Shown: piece after piece, positions 23,356 to 34,387 of the stretch
Layout: the number at the start of each line of letters is the position of its first letter
How positions within the stretch are numbered: position 1 is the first letter of the stretch
Origin: Erodium maritimum
Lineage: Eukaryota > Streptophyta > Magnoliopsida > Geraniales > Geraniaceae
Reading direction: 5' to 3'
Length of the DNA: 64,000 nucleotides
Assembly (NCBI GenBank): GCA_963921825.1
Contig: OY997590.1
Span: 47,633,039 to 47,697,038, forward strand
Program-made: the position numbers and the translations under genes
The notes under the pieces: model-generated
Database searches by the model: none
What the model was told of the DNA's origin: nothing
The model's input: only the letters and a program-made list of their open reading frames with translations

Positions 23356-24468
23356 GTGTCTGGAGGTGACGGTGAGCTTGTGGTGGATCAGGATGATCCA
23401 GCTACATTTCAGGAAGCTGTGGACGGACCCGACTCTGAGTTATGGTTGGGAGTCATGAGGGAGGAAATGCAATCCATGTCGGACAACCAAGTCTGGGAAC
23501 TGGTTGATCCCATCGGTGGTGTAAGAACCATCAGATGCAAATGGATCTTCAAGGTGAAGATGGACATGGAAGGCAACCCTCAGACCTACAAAGCCCGACT
23601 GGTGGCGAAAGCTTATAGGCAGATCCAAGGGATTGACTATGAGGAAACCTTTTCCCCAGTGGCTATGGTCAAATCTATCCGAATTCTTCTTGCCATAGCT
23701 GCATATCACGATTACGAGATATGGAAAATGGATGTCAAAACCGCTTTCCTAAACGGAAATTTGTCGGAGGACGTTTATATGTCTCAACCCGAAGGTTTTG
23801 TCGATCCGAAGAATAAGGGAAAGATTTGTAAGTTGTTGAAATCCATTTATGGATTGAAACAAGCTTCTCGGAGTTGGAACCTTCGTTTTGATGAAGCTGT
23901 AATTGGATTTGGCTTTATCAAGAATGAAGATGAACCTTGCGTTTACAAGAAGGAAAATGGGGGTAAGATTACCTTTCTGGTGTTGTATGTCGATGACATA
24001 CTACTCATTGGAAACGACATCCCAACCTTGCACGAGACTAAAGCTTGGTTAGGGAAGTGTTTCTCAATGAAGCACTTAGGCGATGCTGCTTATATCTTAG
24101 GGATTAAGATATATAGAGATCGCACCAAGAGGGTCTTGGGTTTAAGTCAAAGCACCTATGTGAACAAGGTATTGAGTAGGTTCTCAATGCTTGATTCTAC
24201 GAAAGGACTCTTACCCGCACGTCATGGCGTTCATCTCAGCAAGACTCAGTGTCCTAAGACACCTGATGAGCTGAAAAGGATGATGCGAATCCCATACGCT
24301 TCGGCGGTAGGATCGATCATGTATTCCATGATATGCACGAGACCGGATGTCTCATATGCCTTGAGTTGTACCAACAGACATCATTTTAACCCTGGTGAGG
24401 AACACTGGATAGCGGTCAAAGCGATTCTCAAATATTTGAGAAGAACTAAGGACGTGTTTCTAGTGTAA
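23356..24468 (+). CDS. pol: Copia B reverse transcriptase
   Basis: A 370-residue frame with the whole RVT_2 domain: SMSDNQVWELVDP, IRCKWIFKVKMD, KARLVAKAYRQIQGIDYEET, FSPVAMVKSIRILLAIAA, KMDVKTAFLNGNL, EDVYMSQPEGFVDP, YGLKQASRSWNLRFD and the active site LVLYVDDILLIGND (near 23980-24015). It ends at RIPYASAVGSIMYSMICTRP and a short RNase H entry (AILKYLRRTKDVFLV). It copies element RNA into DNA. RNase H homology continues to about 24960. Confidence 0.9.
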   Translation: MSGGDGELVVDQDDPATFQEAVDGPDSELWLGVMREEMQSMSDNQVWELVDPIGGVRTIRCKWIFKVKMDMEGNPQTYKARLVAKAYRQIQGIDYEETFSPVAMVKSIRILLAIAAYHDYEIWKMDVKTAFLNGNLSEDVYMSQPEGFVDPKNKGKICKLLKSIYGLKQASRSWNLRFDEAVIGFGFIKNEDEPCVYKKENGGKITFLVLYVDDILLIGNDIPTLHETKAWLGKCFSMKHLGDAAYILGIKIYRDRTKRVLGLSQSTYVNKVLSRFSMLDSTKGLLPARHGVHLSKTQCPKTPDELKRMMRIPYASAVGSIMYSMICTRPDVSYALSCTNRHHFNPGEEHWIAVKAILKYLRRTKDVFLV

Positions 24469-24996
24469 AGGGGAAAAGATGATTCTGAACTAGTTGTTAA
24501 TGGATATGTAGACACTAGTTTCCAGACAGATCCAGATGACTTTAAAAGTTTGTCAGGATATGTGTTCACGCTGAATGGCGGAGCTTTTAGCTGGAAGAGC
24601 GTGAAGCAAGACACCGTCGCTGACTCCACGACATAGGCCGAGTACATAGCGGCTGCAGAGGCGGCCAAGGAGGCTGTGTGGATTAGGAAGTTCACGGCAG
24701 GGTTGGGTGTAATCAAAAAACCCATCCAGCCCGGTGAACCTATTTTGCAACAACACAGTGGCTATTGCGCAAGCTAAAGAGCCCAGATCGCATAACAAAT
24801 CCAAACATGTACTGCGGTGATATCACTTCATCAGATAGATACTGAACCGAGGCGATGTGAAGATCACCTATATTGCAACTGATGATAACATAGCCGACCC
24901 GTTGACTAAGGCACTATCGTTGCCTAAACATGAGAGGCATGTAAGGTCAATGGGAATAGATTGGAGTTTAGATTGGAACTAGGGCAAGTGGGAGAT
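24469..24996 (+). pseudogene. Copia B RNase H tail and polypurine tract
   Basis: RNase H homology includes VDTSFQTDPDDFKSLSGYVF, LNGGAFSWKSVKQD and AAAEAAKEAVWIRKF. It is followed by the polypurine tract AGGGCAAGTGGGAGAT (24981-24996), which primes second-strand synthesis right at the LTR edge. It matches the isolated tail at 14276-14616. Confidence 0.8.
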
Positions 24997-26651
24997 TGTT
25001 AGTCTTAGTGCCCGTAGTTCAATCATAAATGTCCAAATGTATATATCATCATTAGCAATAAGATTAAAGCGGCTTTATATTACTTATGTGTTGGAGTAAT
25101 ATATCGATGTGATTTCTGATCTATGCTCACCATGCGAATAGAACCATAGATCGAGATGGATCACACTCGATGGGTCCCTAGTCAATAAAGCTTCACTAGA
25201 AGCGACTAGTATGAAAGATGGCTCTTCATGGCTTACGTTCTGTTAGTCATTGGAATGGGATTTCGGAGTCGGATCATAGATATCATGTGGGACATGATAT
25301 GTGACGACCCGCCCTGAATATGTGCCATAGATTGAGTCATGAACATATTCAGTGTCGTAACTTGGCATGTATCCTTAGACCAAGGAGTCTTTGTGATCAC
25401 TATGCAGTCAACAACTAAGTTTGACCTGAGCCTAGCGTTGTCCGTAACAGGGCTTCCATAACGGAGAGGATTGGCTTGGGGACGGGTTGCATGAGTGATA
25501 CGAAAGACGGCTAAGGGATTTATCCCTCATACTGAGGTATGGGAAAGATATCGGTTCTCGGCCGCTTGATCAAGAGTGACTGAAAGAATAGCATGGACCT
25601 GCACATGATACTAGGTATCCTATATTAAGTCATCTCACATATCAAGGAACAGTGATTGAGAATAATAAGGATGACGTCTCTATACCTTATCTCAATCAGG
25701 ATATCGGAGATAAAAGGATAATGACAAGGACGACGAAAAGGTTAGAATCGATTGGTTCGATTCGCTATGTAGTGTCAGGCAATACTAAAGTCTCGTTAGT
25801 TGCCACTTATATACGATCAAGTAAAATGGGATTTTACGTTGATCTATCGACATGCATAAACCTAAGGGTCACACCGAAGGATGAAACTCATTGACACATT
25901 TATGGAGACTGGCCAAAAGAGAGTTGTCTCGGGACATGACCAAAACTGGGTTTTGGGTCATGTGCCCATAAGTGAATAGGACATTACGGATCAAGACAAG
26001 GCTTGGAGTCTTCGGATTGATCGCGTTGGATAATGTTGGACATTTCCGGTATGGAAGGCTTGGAGGCTATGAGCACGTCACGGGACCTCATTAGGAATGG
26101 TCATGGGCCATGTTCCAAGTGGCCCATGCAACCATGGCCCATGGAACTAATTAATCAAGTCCTGATTAATTAGTACTAAGTAAGCAAGAAAAGGATTAAG
26201 GTGTTGGTGATTCACCACCTAACCCATCTTGTCTTGACATACTTAGCACCATACTTGTCTTACTTCACACCATGCTTCACACCTTATTTGTCCTTGATGG
26301 TTTAAGTCATCTTTTTCCTACAACAAATCACAAGACAAGAATAGAAACACAACTTCTCTACCTCTCACACTACAATTTCGAGTTTGGCACATTTCCTCCC
26401 TCTTGTTGTGTTCTTGAGTCATCTAAAGAAGAACTACGTGGCTTTGGTTCCAATTGGATACGTAGGCGTCTTGGAGACTCAAGCCGATCATCGTTTCTTT
26501 GGTGTTCTCTTCCTTTTCTTGAACTAGTTGGTAAGGAAACATCCATATTGTTTATTCTCTTGTGTTTCTAATATTTGGTAGTGTTCTATGACATGGTCTC
26601 GAGTTATTTCCGCTGCAAGTATGTGTTCATACCCTCCATCGAGACCCAACA
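24997..26651 (+). repeat. 3' LTR of copia B (subtype B)
   Basis: 1,655 bp from TGTTAGTCTTAGTGCCCG to ACCCAACA. It differs from subtype A mostly in the last ~500 bp, where subtype A's TTGACACCATACTTGTCCC block is replaced by CTTAGCACCATACTTGTC. It is followed directly by LINE ORF2 sequence, so the LINE was probably the insertion site. The duplicated target cannot be confirmed because the left flank is another LTR. Confidence 0.9.
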
Positions 26652-27367
26652 CTAAGATGGGCAGTTTATTTATATAGGGGGAAAGGATGTGATGATCAAA
26701 TAGATCCTCCAATTCATGCTTATCTATGCCATGAGCGTGTTCCTCCTTCCACGGTCCTTTGTGGCTAATATTCATGCGGCCTTGGCAAGGTACTGGTGGG
26801 CAGGTACCCACGGGTTGGAAGGCCAATTATCTAATACGACTAGGAAAAATTGTGTCGCCCGAAAGAGGTCGGTGGAATTGGGTTCAGAGACATGTATGAT
26901 ATGAAAATCATATTTCTGGAAAAGATGGCCTGGACGTTTACCCCAAAACCAAACAACTTGATGGCTAGGGTATTGGAGGCAAGATATTTCAGGATATGGG
27001 AGTTCCTTTCAGTGAATGTTGGGCTAAATCCGAGCCAATTATGGTCGGGACTTAGGACTACTCAGACTTTGTTTAGGGAAGGGTTGTGGAGGATGATTGG
27101 GGATAGCCGATCAACACGAGTAGAAGGGGTACCGTGGCTAATGTGGGATGAGCCGTGTATCTCGTAAGGGACACTAGAAAATGTGGAAATGTTGGTTTCA
27201 GAGCTTATGACACAAAACTAGAAATCGTCCTACTCCTAGAGGTACTGGAGGAGGTAATACAAGTTCACAATCCGAATCGCAGGAGCCGAGACAGATGGTA
27301 CTGGATGTGTGATGCCAAAGGCCGCTATAGTTGTCTGGAAGGGTACCAGCTTTTGGCTAGGCCAAAT
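26652..27367 (+). pseudogene. LINE ORF2, post-RT to zf-RVT part
   Basis: Plus-strand remnant of an L1-like LINE. It begins with GGKDVMIK and LIYAMSVFLLPRSFV (the conserved post-RT block), then WWAG, CRPKEVGGIGFRDMYDMK, LMARVLEARYF, GLNPSQLWSGLRTTQTLFRE and GVPWLMWDEP, and enters the zf-RVT region (WYWMCDAKGRYSCLEGYQLL). The frame is interrupted several times, for example near 26905 and 27168. It stops exactly where the Tekay LTR starts (27368). Its RNase H end reappears at 43424-43889. Confidence 0.85.
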
Positions 27368-27657
27368 TGTAATAACCACTTCTGGTCAACGTCAGTCAAA
27401 CCTGCGAAAAACAGGAAAATTTAAAAATTTTAAGACAGACACTTAACTTAACTTAAATTGACCCCGAGGGTCATGCCGGACTTAAGTTGACCCCGTTATC
27501 GACTAAAATGAGTTACAGGGGACTCAGGGCAACTTTCTGGTCAATTTGGGAAAGATTGATTCTTCGCTGGAAAAGTCACCCGAGCGACGTTTTGGTCCAT
27601 TCGAGGACCGTTTTGGACCCGAAAAGCTTAGCCGTCGTCGTAGCGGTCTTAGTTGGG
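27368..27657 (+). repeat. Tekay LTR, first ~290 bp
   Basis: It starts TGTAATAACCACTTCTGGTC and matches the first 290 bp of the LTR at 30900 with one visible difference. It sits inside LINE zf-RVT sequence, so its left edge is a true insertion edge. It is followed directly by protease-type coding sequence. Confidence 0.85.
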
Positions 27658-27659
27658 CC

Positions 27660-30600
27660 AGTTGGGGGTGGTGCATCGTTGACTAGAGTATGTCGTGCCT
27701 GCGAGATTAGAGTCGCAGACTGTCCTTGCTCTGGTGATCTTCTCGTGTTGGGGATGACTACCTTTGATGTGATTTTGGGTATGGATTGGCTGTCGAGGTA
27801 CCGAGCCAACATCGATTGCTACAGACGACGAGTGACAGTGACAGTGGGCGGTACGAAGGTGACGTGCGTGCTGGGGAGTAAGAGTGGGGTCCTCTGTCGG
27901 CGTTGTCCGCAGAGGAGGAAGTACCGGCTGTGCAGAGCCGAGAGTTACCGAGAGTGGTATGCGAGTTCCCCGAGGTCTTTCCTGAGGAGTTGAGCGGGCT
28001 GCCACCGATTCGTGAGGTGGAGTTCGGGATTGACCTAGTGCCGGGAACGGCGGCGATATCGATGGCGCCTTACAGGTTTGCGCCGGCAGAGTTGACTGAG
28101 CTGAAGCGTCAACTGGAGGAGCTTCAGCAGAAGGGGTTTATTCGTCCGAGTGCATCGCCGTGGGGAGCACCAGCACTCTTCGTGAAGAAGAAGAGTGGAG
28201 AGCTACGGATGTGTATAGATTACCGGAAGCTGAACCGGGTTACGGTGAAGAACCGGTACCCGATGCCGAGGATCGATGACTTGTTTGACCAGTTGAGAGG
28301 GGCGACTCACTTCTCGAAGATCGATCTGCGATCCGGTTATTATCAGTTACGAGTCCGTGAGGGGGACGTCGCAAAGACTGCATTCCGGACACGCTATGGG
28401 CATTACGAGTTCCTGGTGATGCCATTCGGACTGACGAACGCGCCAGCAGCGTTCATGGACCTGATGAACAACATCTTCCGGCCGTACCTGGATCAGTTTG
28501 TGGTGGTGTTCGTGGACGACATCCTGATATATTCGCAGAACGAGGCGGCGCATAAGGCACATCTGAGGGTTGTTCTGACCCTACTGCGCAAGCATCAGCT
28601 ATATGCCAACCGGGAGAAGTGCGAGTTCTGGCTCTCTGAGGTGAGGTTCCTCGGCCACATCGTATCCCGTGACGGTATCCTGGTCGATCCGTCGAAGATC
28701 GACGCGGTCTCGAAGTGGGCACGGCCCACGAGTGTTTTCGAGATCCGCAGCTTTCTGGGATTGGCAGGCTACTATAGGCGATTTGTCCAGGATTTTGCAC
28801 GACTAGCCGCACCGATGACTCTGTTAACGCGCAAGGGTGTTGGGTTCGTGTGGACAGATGACTGTGAGCGTGCGTTCGCGGAGTTGAAGACTCGACTGAC
28901 TACAGCTCCAGTGTTAGTGGTGCCCGAGCGAGGGATTGGCTATGATGTTTACTGCGATGCATCCGGAGAGGGACTAGGTTGCATGCTGATGCAGTCGGGA
29001 AGAGTTGTGGCTTATGGCTCCAGGCAGTTGAAGATACACGAGCGCAACTATCCTACCCACGACTTGGAGCTAGCAGCAGTCGTGTTTGCGCTAAAGAGCT
29101 GGCGATATTATCTGTACGGCGAGGGGTTTCAGGTGTTCTCGGATCACAAGAGTCTCAAGTACATATTTTCCCAGCGAGACCTGAACATGCGTCAGCGACG
29201 GTGGATGGAACTACTCGAGGAGTACGACTTCGAGCTACACTACCACCCAGGCAAGGCGAACGTTGTCGCCGACGCCTTGAGTAGGAAGTCGGCTCCGAGC
29301 CTCGCCAGCATATCTGTCCGAGAGTGGGGCATGATGGGGGAGCTGAGCACTTTCGGGCTTGAGCTAGAGGAGGTTACTGGTGGTGTTGCCATGTGCTCCC
29401 TAGTGGCTCAGCCCTCACTGCTTGCCCAAGTGTTGGAGGCGCAGAGGGAGGACGTCGAAGCATCAGAGATCCGCGAGAGAGTCGTCAGGAGTGACGAGGT
29501 GGTGGGCTGGCAGGACAGTACTGATTGGGGACTACGGTACCGCGGGGGGCTGTTCGTACCAGTTAACTGTAGAGACGCCGTGTTACGAGAGGCACACCAT
29601 TCGCGTCTCGCAGTGCATCCGGGGGGCACCAAGATGTACCGTGACCTCAGGAGGCACTACTGGTGGCACGGCATGAGGAGAGCAGTCGCAGAGTTTGTGT
29701 CGAGATGCCTTGTCTGTCAGCAGGTGAAGGCAGAGCATCAGCGTCTCGCGGGATTGTTACAGCCACTACCGATTGCTCAGTGGAAGTGGGAGCACATTAC
29801 GATGGATTTCGTGTGTGGACTACCGAGATCGCCCAAGGGAAACGACGCCGTGTGGGTGGTAGTCGACCGGTTGACCAAGTCGGCCCACTTTCTGGCTATG
29901 AGGATGACAGACCCGGTCGACAAGTTGAGCAGTCTGTATATCCAGGAGATAGTGCGCCTCCACGGGGTCCCGGTGTCGATAGTGTCTGACAGGGATCCCC
30001 GCTTCACGTCCAGGTTTTGGCTGAGTCTGCAGAAGGCACTGGGGACAGAGGTCCTACTCAGCACAGCACATCATCCTCAAACAGACGGTCAGTCTGAGCG
30101 TACCATTCAGATCTTGGAGGACATGCTGCGAGCATGTGTGCTGGATTTCAGGGGATCTTGGGAGACCCACCTGCCATTGGCCGAGTTCGCCTACAACAAC
30201 AGCTTCCAGGCCAGTATCGGGATGGCACCGTTCGAAGCATTGTATGGTAGGCCGTGTCGGTCACCAGTATGCTGGGCAGAGGTGGGGGACAAGAGTCTGC
30301 TGGGGCCAGATCTTGTCAGAGAGACGACGGAGAAGGTCGCATTGATCCGCGATCGGTTGAGGACCGCGCAGAGCCGGCAGAAGAGTTATGCAGACAGGCG
30401 ACGTCGACCTCTTGAGTTTGCAGTCGGGGATCACGTGTTCCTGAAGGTGAGCCCGAGGAAGGGGCTGGTGCGGTTCAGGCGCAGCGGGGGAAAGTTGGCT
30501 TCGAGGTACATAGGCCCGTTCCAGATCTTAGACAGAGTGGGAGCCGTGGCTTATCGTCTGGCGTTGCCACCGCAGCTTGGGAGAGTACATAACGTCTTCC

Positions 30601-30956
30601 ACGTATCCCAGTTGCGGCAGTACAACGCAGACCCCTCCCACGTCATCGAATGGACTGATATCGAGGTGGCTGATGATGTCTCCTATGAGGAGCAGCCGGT
30701 TCGGATCATGGACACTCGGCAGCAGATTCTGCGGGGAGGCAAGATTATCCGCTTGGTCCGAGTGCAGTGGAAGCATCACGGAGCTGAGTCGACGTGGGAA
30801 CGCGAGGACGAGGTTCGCGCGAAGTATCCCGGCCTGTTCGACTCCCGAGGTACGTCTGTTTTAAATTTCGCGGACGAAATTCCTTTAAGGGGGGTAGACT
30901 GTAATAACCACTTCTGGTCAACGTCAGTCAAACCTGCGAAAAACAGGAAAATTTAA
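27660..30956 (+). pseudogene. pol: Tekay pol of array copy 1
   Basis: The end of the protease region ([20 protein letters not shown]) is followed by the frame 27903-30956, which carries RT, RNase H, integrase and chromodomain. Its translation is identical to copy 2 at 36235-39288, described there. Leader, gag and the DTG part of the protease are not present in this copy. It ends with the polypurine stretch CTTTAAGGGGGGTAGAC against the LTR at 30900. Confidence 0.9.
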
Positions 30957-32703
30957 AAATTTTAAGACAGACACTTAACTTAACTTAAATTGACCCCGAG
31001 GGTCATGCCGGACTTAAGTTGACCCCGTTATCGACTAAAATGAGTTACGGGGGACTCAGGGCAACTTTCTGGTCAATTTGGGAAAGATTGATTCTTCGCT
31101 GGAAAAGTCACCCGAGCGACGTTTTGGTCCATTCGAGGACCGTTTTGGACCCGAAAAGCTTAGCCGTCGTCGTAGCGGTCTTAGTTGGGCCGTTTCCTTG
31201 AAGCCCGTCCAGTTTAAAAATTTCTTGGGAAAAGTGCCCGTTGGGGGCCCGAAACGTCCGTTTTTCGCGAATCTGATTGGAAAATATCAACTAGATATTT
31301 TCCAAAAGGTGTGGGACCCACCTTGACACATGTCCTAAATGTGGTGGTGTTAGTTTTGGGGGGAAAATGGGTGGTTGTGGTGTGTTGGCCGAACATGGGT
31401 AAAAGGGGGGAGTTTTTAGAGTTAGTTGTTAGTTTTAATTAAATTAGAAAGAAGAAGAGAGGTTTTAGAGAGAGAAGAAGAAGGAGAAGAAGAGAGAAGA
31501 AAGGAAGTGGAGTTAGGGTTTGATTTTCAACCCTTGGATCGATTCGAAGCAAGGAGCAAATCTCTTCCCCTCGTCTTCCTCTCGAGTAAGCACTAACCCG
31601 ATTCTCGTTTCGTTTATTTTCTTGAAAGCTAGGGTTTGAGTTTTAAACTAATACTTAGGGTTGTGTAGAGTTTGGGAGGTGTTGGAGACGTTTTAGAGGT
31701 GTTGGGGGTGTAAGGGCACGTTTTCCGGTGACCGGAGGCTCGGGAGGAGCTCCGGCCACCGTGGGTGGTGGCCGGCCGGCCATGTGGTGGCTGGCCGGAG
31801 GTGGCAGCAGCCACCACTTGGTGGCCGAGCCCCTCCCTCAAACCCTAGGGCACGGCCAAGCCCTTTGGGTGGGGCCCACGTGCTCGGTTGTTCGTGTTTT
31901 AATTACTCGGGTAGTTTAAAACGTTCCCCGGACCACTTTTTCCTAATCGAATCGAAATTTGGAATTAATTTGGAGAAGTTGTAATTAACGGGTTTTGGGA
32001 AACTTTAAACGTTAATTAATTGACTTAGAAGTCGGAATTCAATTCCGTCAAGTGCGTTGGGTTCCTTGAAATATTCTAAGACCGTAGAAACGAAAACGGG
32101 GGCTTTTGGAGCCCCGGAAGGCAATTAACGAAAACCGGGCAGATTCGCCATGTCGGGCGAATCTGGCCCTTACGGGTCCTTTATCGGCAATATCGAGTAA
32201 TTGGGAAGTTTGGGAGTGATCGGCATTGTCGGGGTTACGTTTGGGCGTTAAGTTTATTAATTTTCGGTTTATTCGTACTAGTTTAAAAGTACTTTGAATT
32301 TGTGTTCTTTTAGATCGTGCTACGGACCGAGGCAAAGGGAAGCTCGGCGAGTGAGTGGGTGTACTTCGGGTGTTGTTGGAGCGCTTTTGGATTTATCTAC
32401 GAGGTAGGGAAAAGTAGCCGGATCTCGGCCCTGATTAGGGAAAGTTAATAGTAGAATTGCATGTGACACCGGGGTGTCGTGGGTTGAGTAGATTTATTTA
32501 ATTATTAGAAAAGCATGATACGGGATTGTAGCGTTTAAGAGAAAAGCATGTGACACTTAGTAGTGTCGTAGGAACAGAGAACTTAGCGATAATTGAATTA
32601 CTGGAGGCATATGACCATGCCCGGAGGTTGTTTGTGAAACTAGTGATTTTAGGACCGTTGGAGGCATCGAGTATGCCGGAGGTTGGCGTGCGTTTTATTT
32701 AAA

Positions 32704-32854
32704 TTGTTGAGTTTGGGTGGCCTTGAGAGCCCGTATTTAATTGTTGAGTTTGGGTGGCCTTGAGAGCCCGTATTTAATTGTTGAGTTTGGGTGGCCTTGA
32801 GAGCCCGTGTTATTTATTGTTGAGTCTGGGTGGCCATGAGAGCCGTGTATTTAA
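32704..32854 (+). repeat. 37-bp tandem repeat in Tekay LTR
   Basis: Three nearly identical units built on GTTTGGGTGGCCTTGAGAGC plus a fourth, diverged one. The same array lies at 41036-41186 in LTR 2, with the same unit number. Related but different units occur in the minus-strand LTR (13850-14270). Confidence 0.9.
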
Positions 32855-32990
32855 TTTGGTGTCTTGAGTGGCAGTGAGTGCCCGTGGGGTTGTTGAACCC
32901 GAGTCTTGACTGTTGAGGTGTCTTGAGTGGTCTTGAGTGCCTGTGTGATTGAACTTGCCTGTGATTGTGATTGTGGTTACTTGGGGTGGT

Positions 32991-33134
32991 GAGTTCTAAA
33001 GGTCGACAGCCTGATCCGACTTAGTGTCGATGAATTGCGAGTTCTAAAGGTCGACAGCCTGATCCGACTTAGTGTCGATGAATTGCGAGTTTGAAAGGTC
33101 GACAGCCTGATCCGACTTCGTGTCGAGGAATTGC
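32991..33134 (+). repeat. 48-bp tandem repeat in Tekay LTR
   Basis: Three 48-bp units containing GGTCGACAGCCTGATCCGAC; the third is slightly diverged. The copy in LTR 2 is at 41323-41466. Single GGTCGACAGCCTGATCCGAC-type blocks occur at 52658 and 57988 in the other Tekay element, so the expansion is specific to this subfamily. Confidence 0.9.
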
Positions 33135-33899
33135 GATAGGTCGAACCCTGACCTGATTGAGATTGGTTACTGAGCAGCTGGTGTGCGATCCTTTGTGATC
33201 TTGTTTGGCGTTGTGTAGTCTTTCTGTCGTGTCCTTGAGGAGGTCGTCGATAGTTGTGTCGGGTTTACACTGTTTTTATCGAGTGTCGAGTCTGTTGAGG
33301 AAGGTGACGGGTTGTGGGTCAGTTGAGTATTTGAGTTGGGGACGGTAGTCCCGGTGTTGGGTTTGGTTTTAGTGTTACTGGCTTTTTCTGCTAATTATGC
33401 CATAGTCAGTCTGTTATCCGTGGAGGTGAGCGAACGCTCACCCCTAGCTGCTTTTCCTACAGGTACTGATCACCGGACGGACTAGGTTAGCTCTTGAAGT
33501 TCATGGAGCTTGGAGTGGAGTCTGGTCTTTACTTTCTGTCGAGTCTAGTGACGGATGTTGTACCTTGTCCATTTGTTGGGGGCGTTTTTGTGTTGTAAAT
33601 ACTATTATTATTTTGAGAAGTAAATGGAAATGTCAGAGCTTTTATTCAAACAGGTTCAAGTGTTTATGCTTTAAAATATTCGCGTCCCGAGTTCGGTTCT
33701 CTGAAATTGGGGCGTGACAGCTTGGTATCAGAGCTCGAGGTTTCAAACCTCGGACTGTCCGTCACTTAGGGGGGAGAGTCGAGTCGGTGTAGACCCGTCA
33801 TGTCTTGAGCCTTGTTTGTGTTTGTGCGTATGTTACAGTATTTTGTTGCTGGCATACTGATTGTGTGTGATTGCGTGAACTGTTTTTAACTGTCGCGGG

Positions 33900-33926
33900 T
33901 CGACTCAGGAGCGCTCCTGTAGTCGA
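33900..33926 (+). promoter_or_regulatory. Self-complementary leader hairpin (dimer-site-like)
   Basis: TCGACT pairs with AGTCGA around the perfect palindrome CAGGAGCGCTCCTG, with one bulged T. Copies lie at 42232-42258, 12726-12752 (minus) and 53509-53535. The last has CAGGGGCGCCCCTG, a matched pair of changes that keeps the pairing. The form resembles dimerisation-initiation hairpins of retroelement RNAs; the function is inferred. Confidence 0.6.
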
Positions 33927-34349
33927 ACGTGACGGTGTTGATGTCAAGTCGGTACAACGTGGTTCGGGGACGCCTGAACCGGGTTGTAACTACGTGATGT
34001 CAAGGAACGAAGTTTTAAAATGAAAGGGTGAAGGTTTTAAAATTGTTGGCCCTGTTGGCATGTCTTGAACTTGATTGGCCCTATGGGCGTATGTTTGATT
34101 TTGGTTGGCCCGGTGGGCAAGGTTCGATTTTGATTGGCCCGGTGAACGGGGGTCGTCGTGTTGTGTGGGTTGGTTTGCCGTCGCTTGTTTGGTGCACGTC
34201 GGTGCGGTCTCGTTGAGGTCTCGTTTACTAATGCTAGTTTATAAAGTACGTTTAGCTTGAGCGGTGTAGCGCTTTAGTGATAAGCACGTTAGTGCAAGCT
34301 TAAGCGGGTGGACGTTAGTGCTTTTGTACTGTCGTTTTTATTTAAGTTC

Positions 34350-34387
34350 GCAAACTGAACGTTTGCGTGTATCCGTGCAGAGGATAC
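34350..34387 (+). promoter_or_regulatory. Double hairpin directly upstream of gag
   Basis: GCAAAC/GTTTGC with a TGAAC loop is followed two bases later by GTATCC/GGATAC with a GTGCAGA loop, ending six bases before the gag ATG (34393). The block is identical at 42682-42719 and at 54405-54442 in a diverged element. The second hairpin also occurs, with a different loop, on the minus strand at 11137-11155. Confidence 0.55.

Larger units (their letters stand above)
18882..26651 (+). mobile_element. Copia element B (near complete, TNT1-like)
   Basis: The fullest copia element in the window: partial 5' LTR (18882-19404), primer site (from 19405), ~1.5-kb leader, gag (20956-21801), protease and integrase (21898-23346), RT (23356-24468), RNase H (to about 24960), polypurine tract (24981-24996) and a full 1,655-bp 3' LTR (24997-26651). 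By eye the two LTR copies differ by about ten substitutions and one short indel over ~510 bp. That is roughly 2% and suggests insertion within the last million years or so; the local rate is unknown. The coding region is broken, with about four interruptions. Domain order (INT before RT) and motifs place it in Ty1/copia, nearest the TNT1/Tork-Angela group. Confidence 0.9.
30900..33719 (+). repeat. Full Tekay LTR 1 (shared)
   Basis: 2,820 bp from TGTAATAACC to GGGGCGTGACA. A polypurine tract precedes it and the primer site GCTTGGTATCAGAGCTCGAG (from 33720) follows it, so copies 1 and 2 share it. It contains four ~37-bp units (32704-32854), three 48-bp units (32991-33134) and the palindrome GTGAGCGAACGCTCAC at 33426-33441. 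Confidence 0.95.

Noticed and set aside
28240-30864. Many frames inside the Tekay pol on both strands (and their 8,332-bp repeats)
   Set aside because: GC-rich shadow frames of the pol gene; none has an independent motif.
31460-31620. GA-rich stretch and CCTCGTCTTCCTCTCGAGTAAG as a host 5' UTR with a splice donor
   Set aside because: It lies wholly inside the Tekay LTR and repeats at +8,332 and in the nested element near 51900-52070, so it is LTR sequence.
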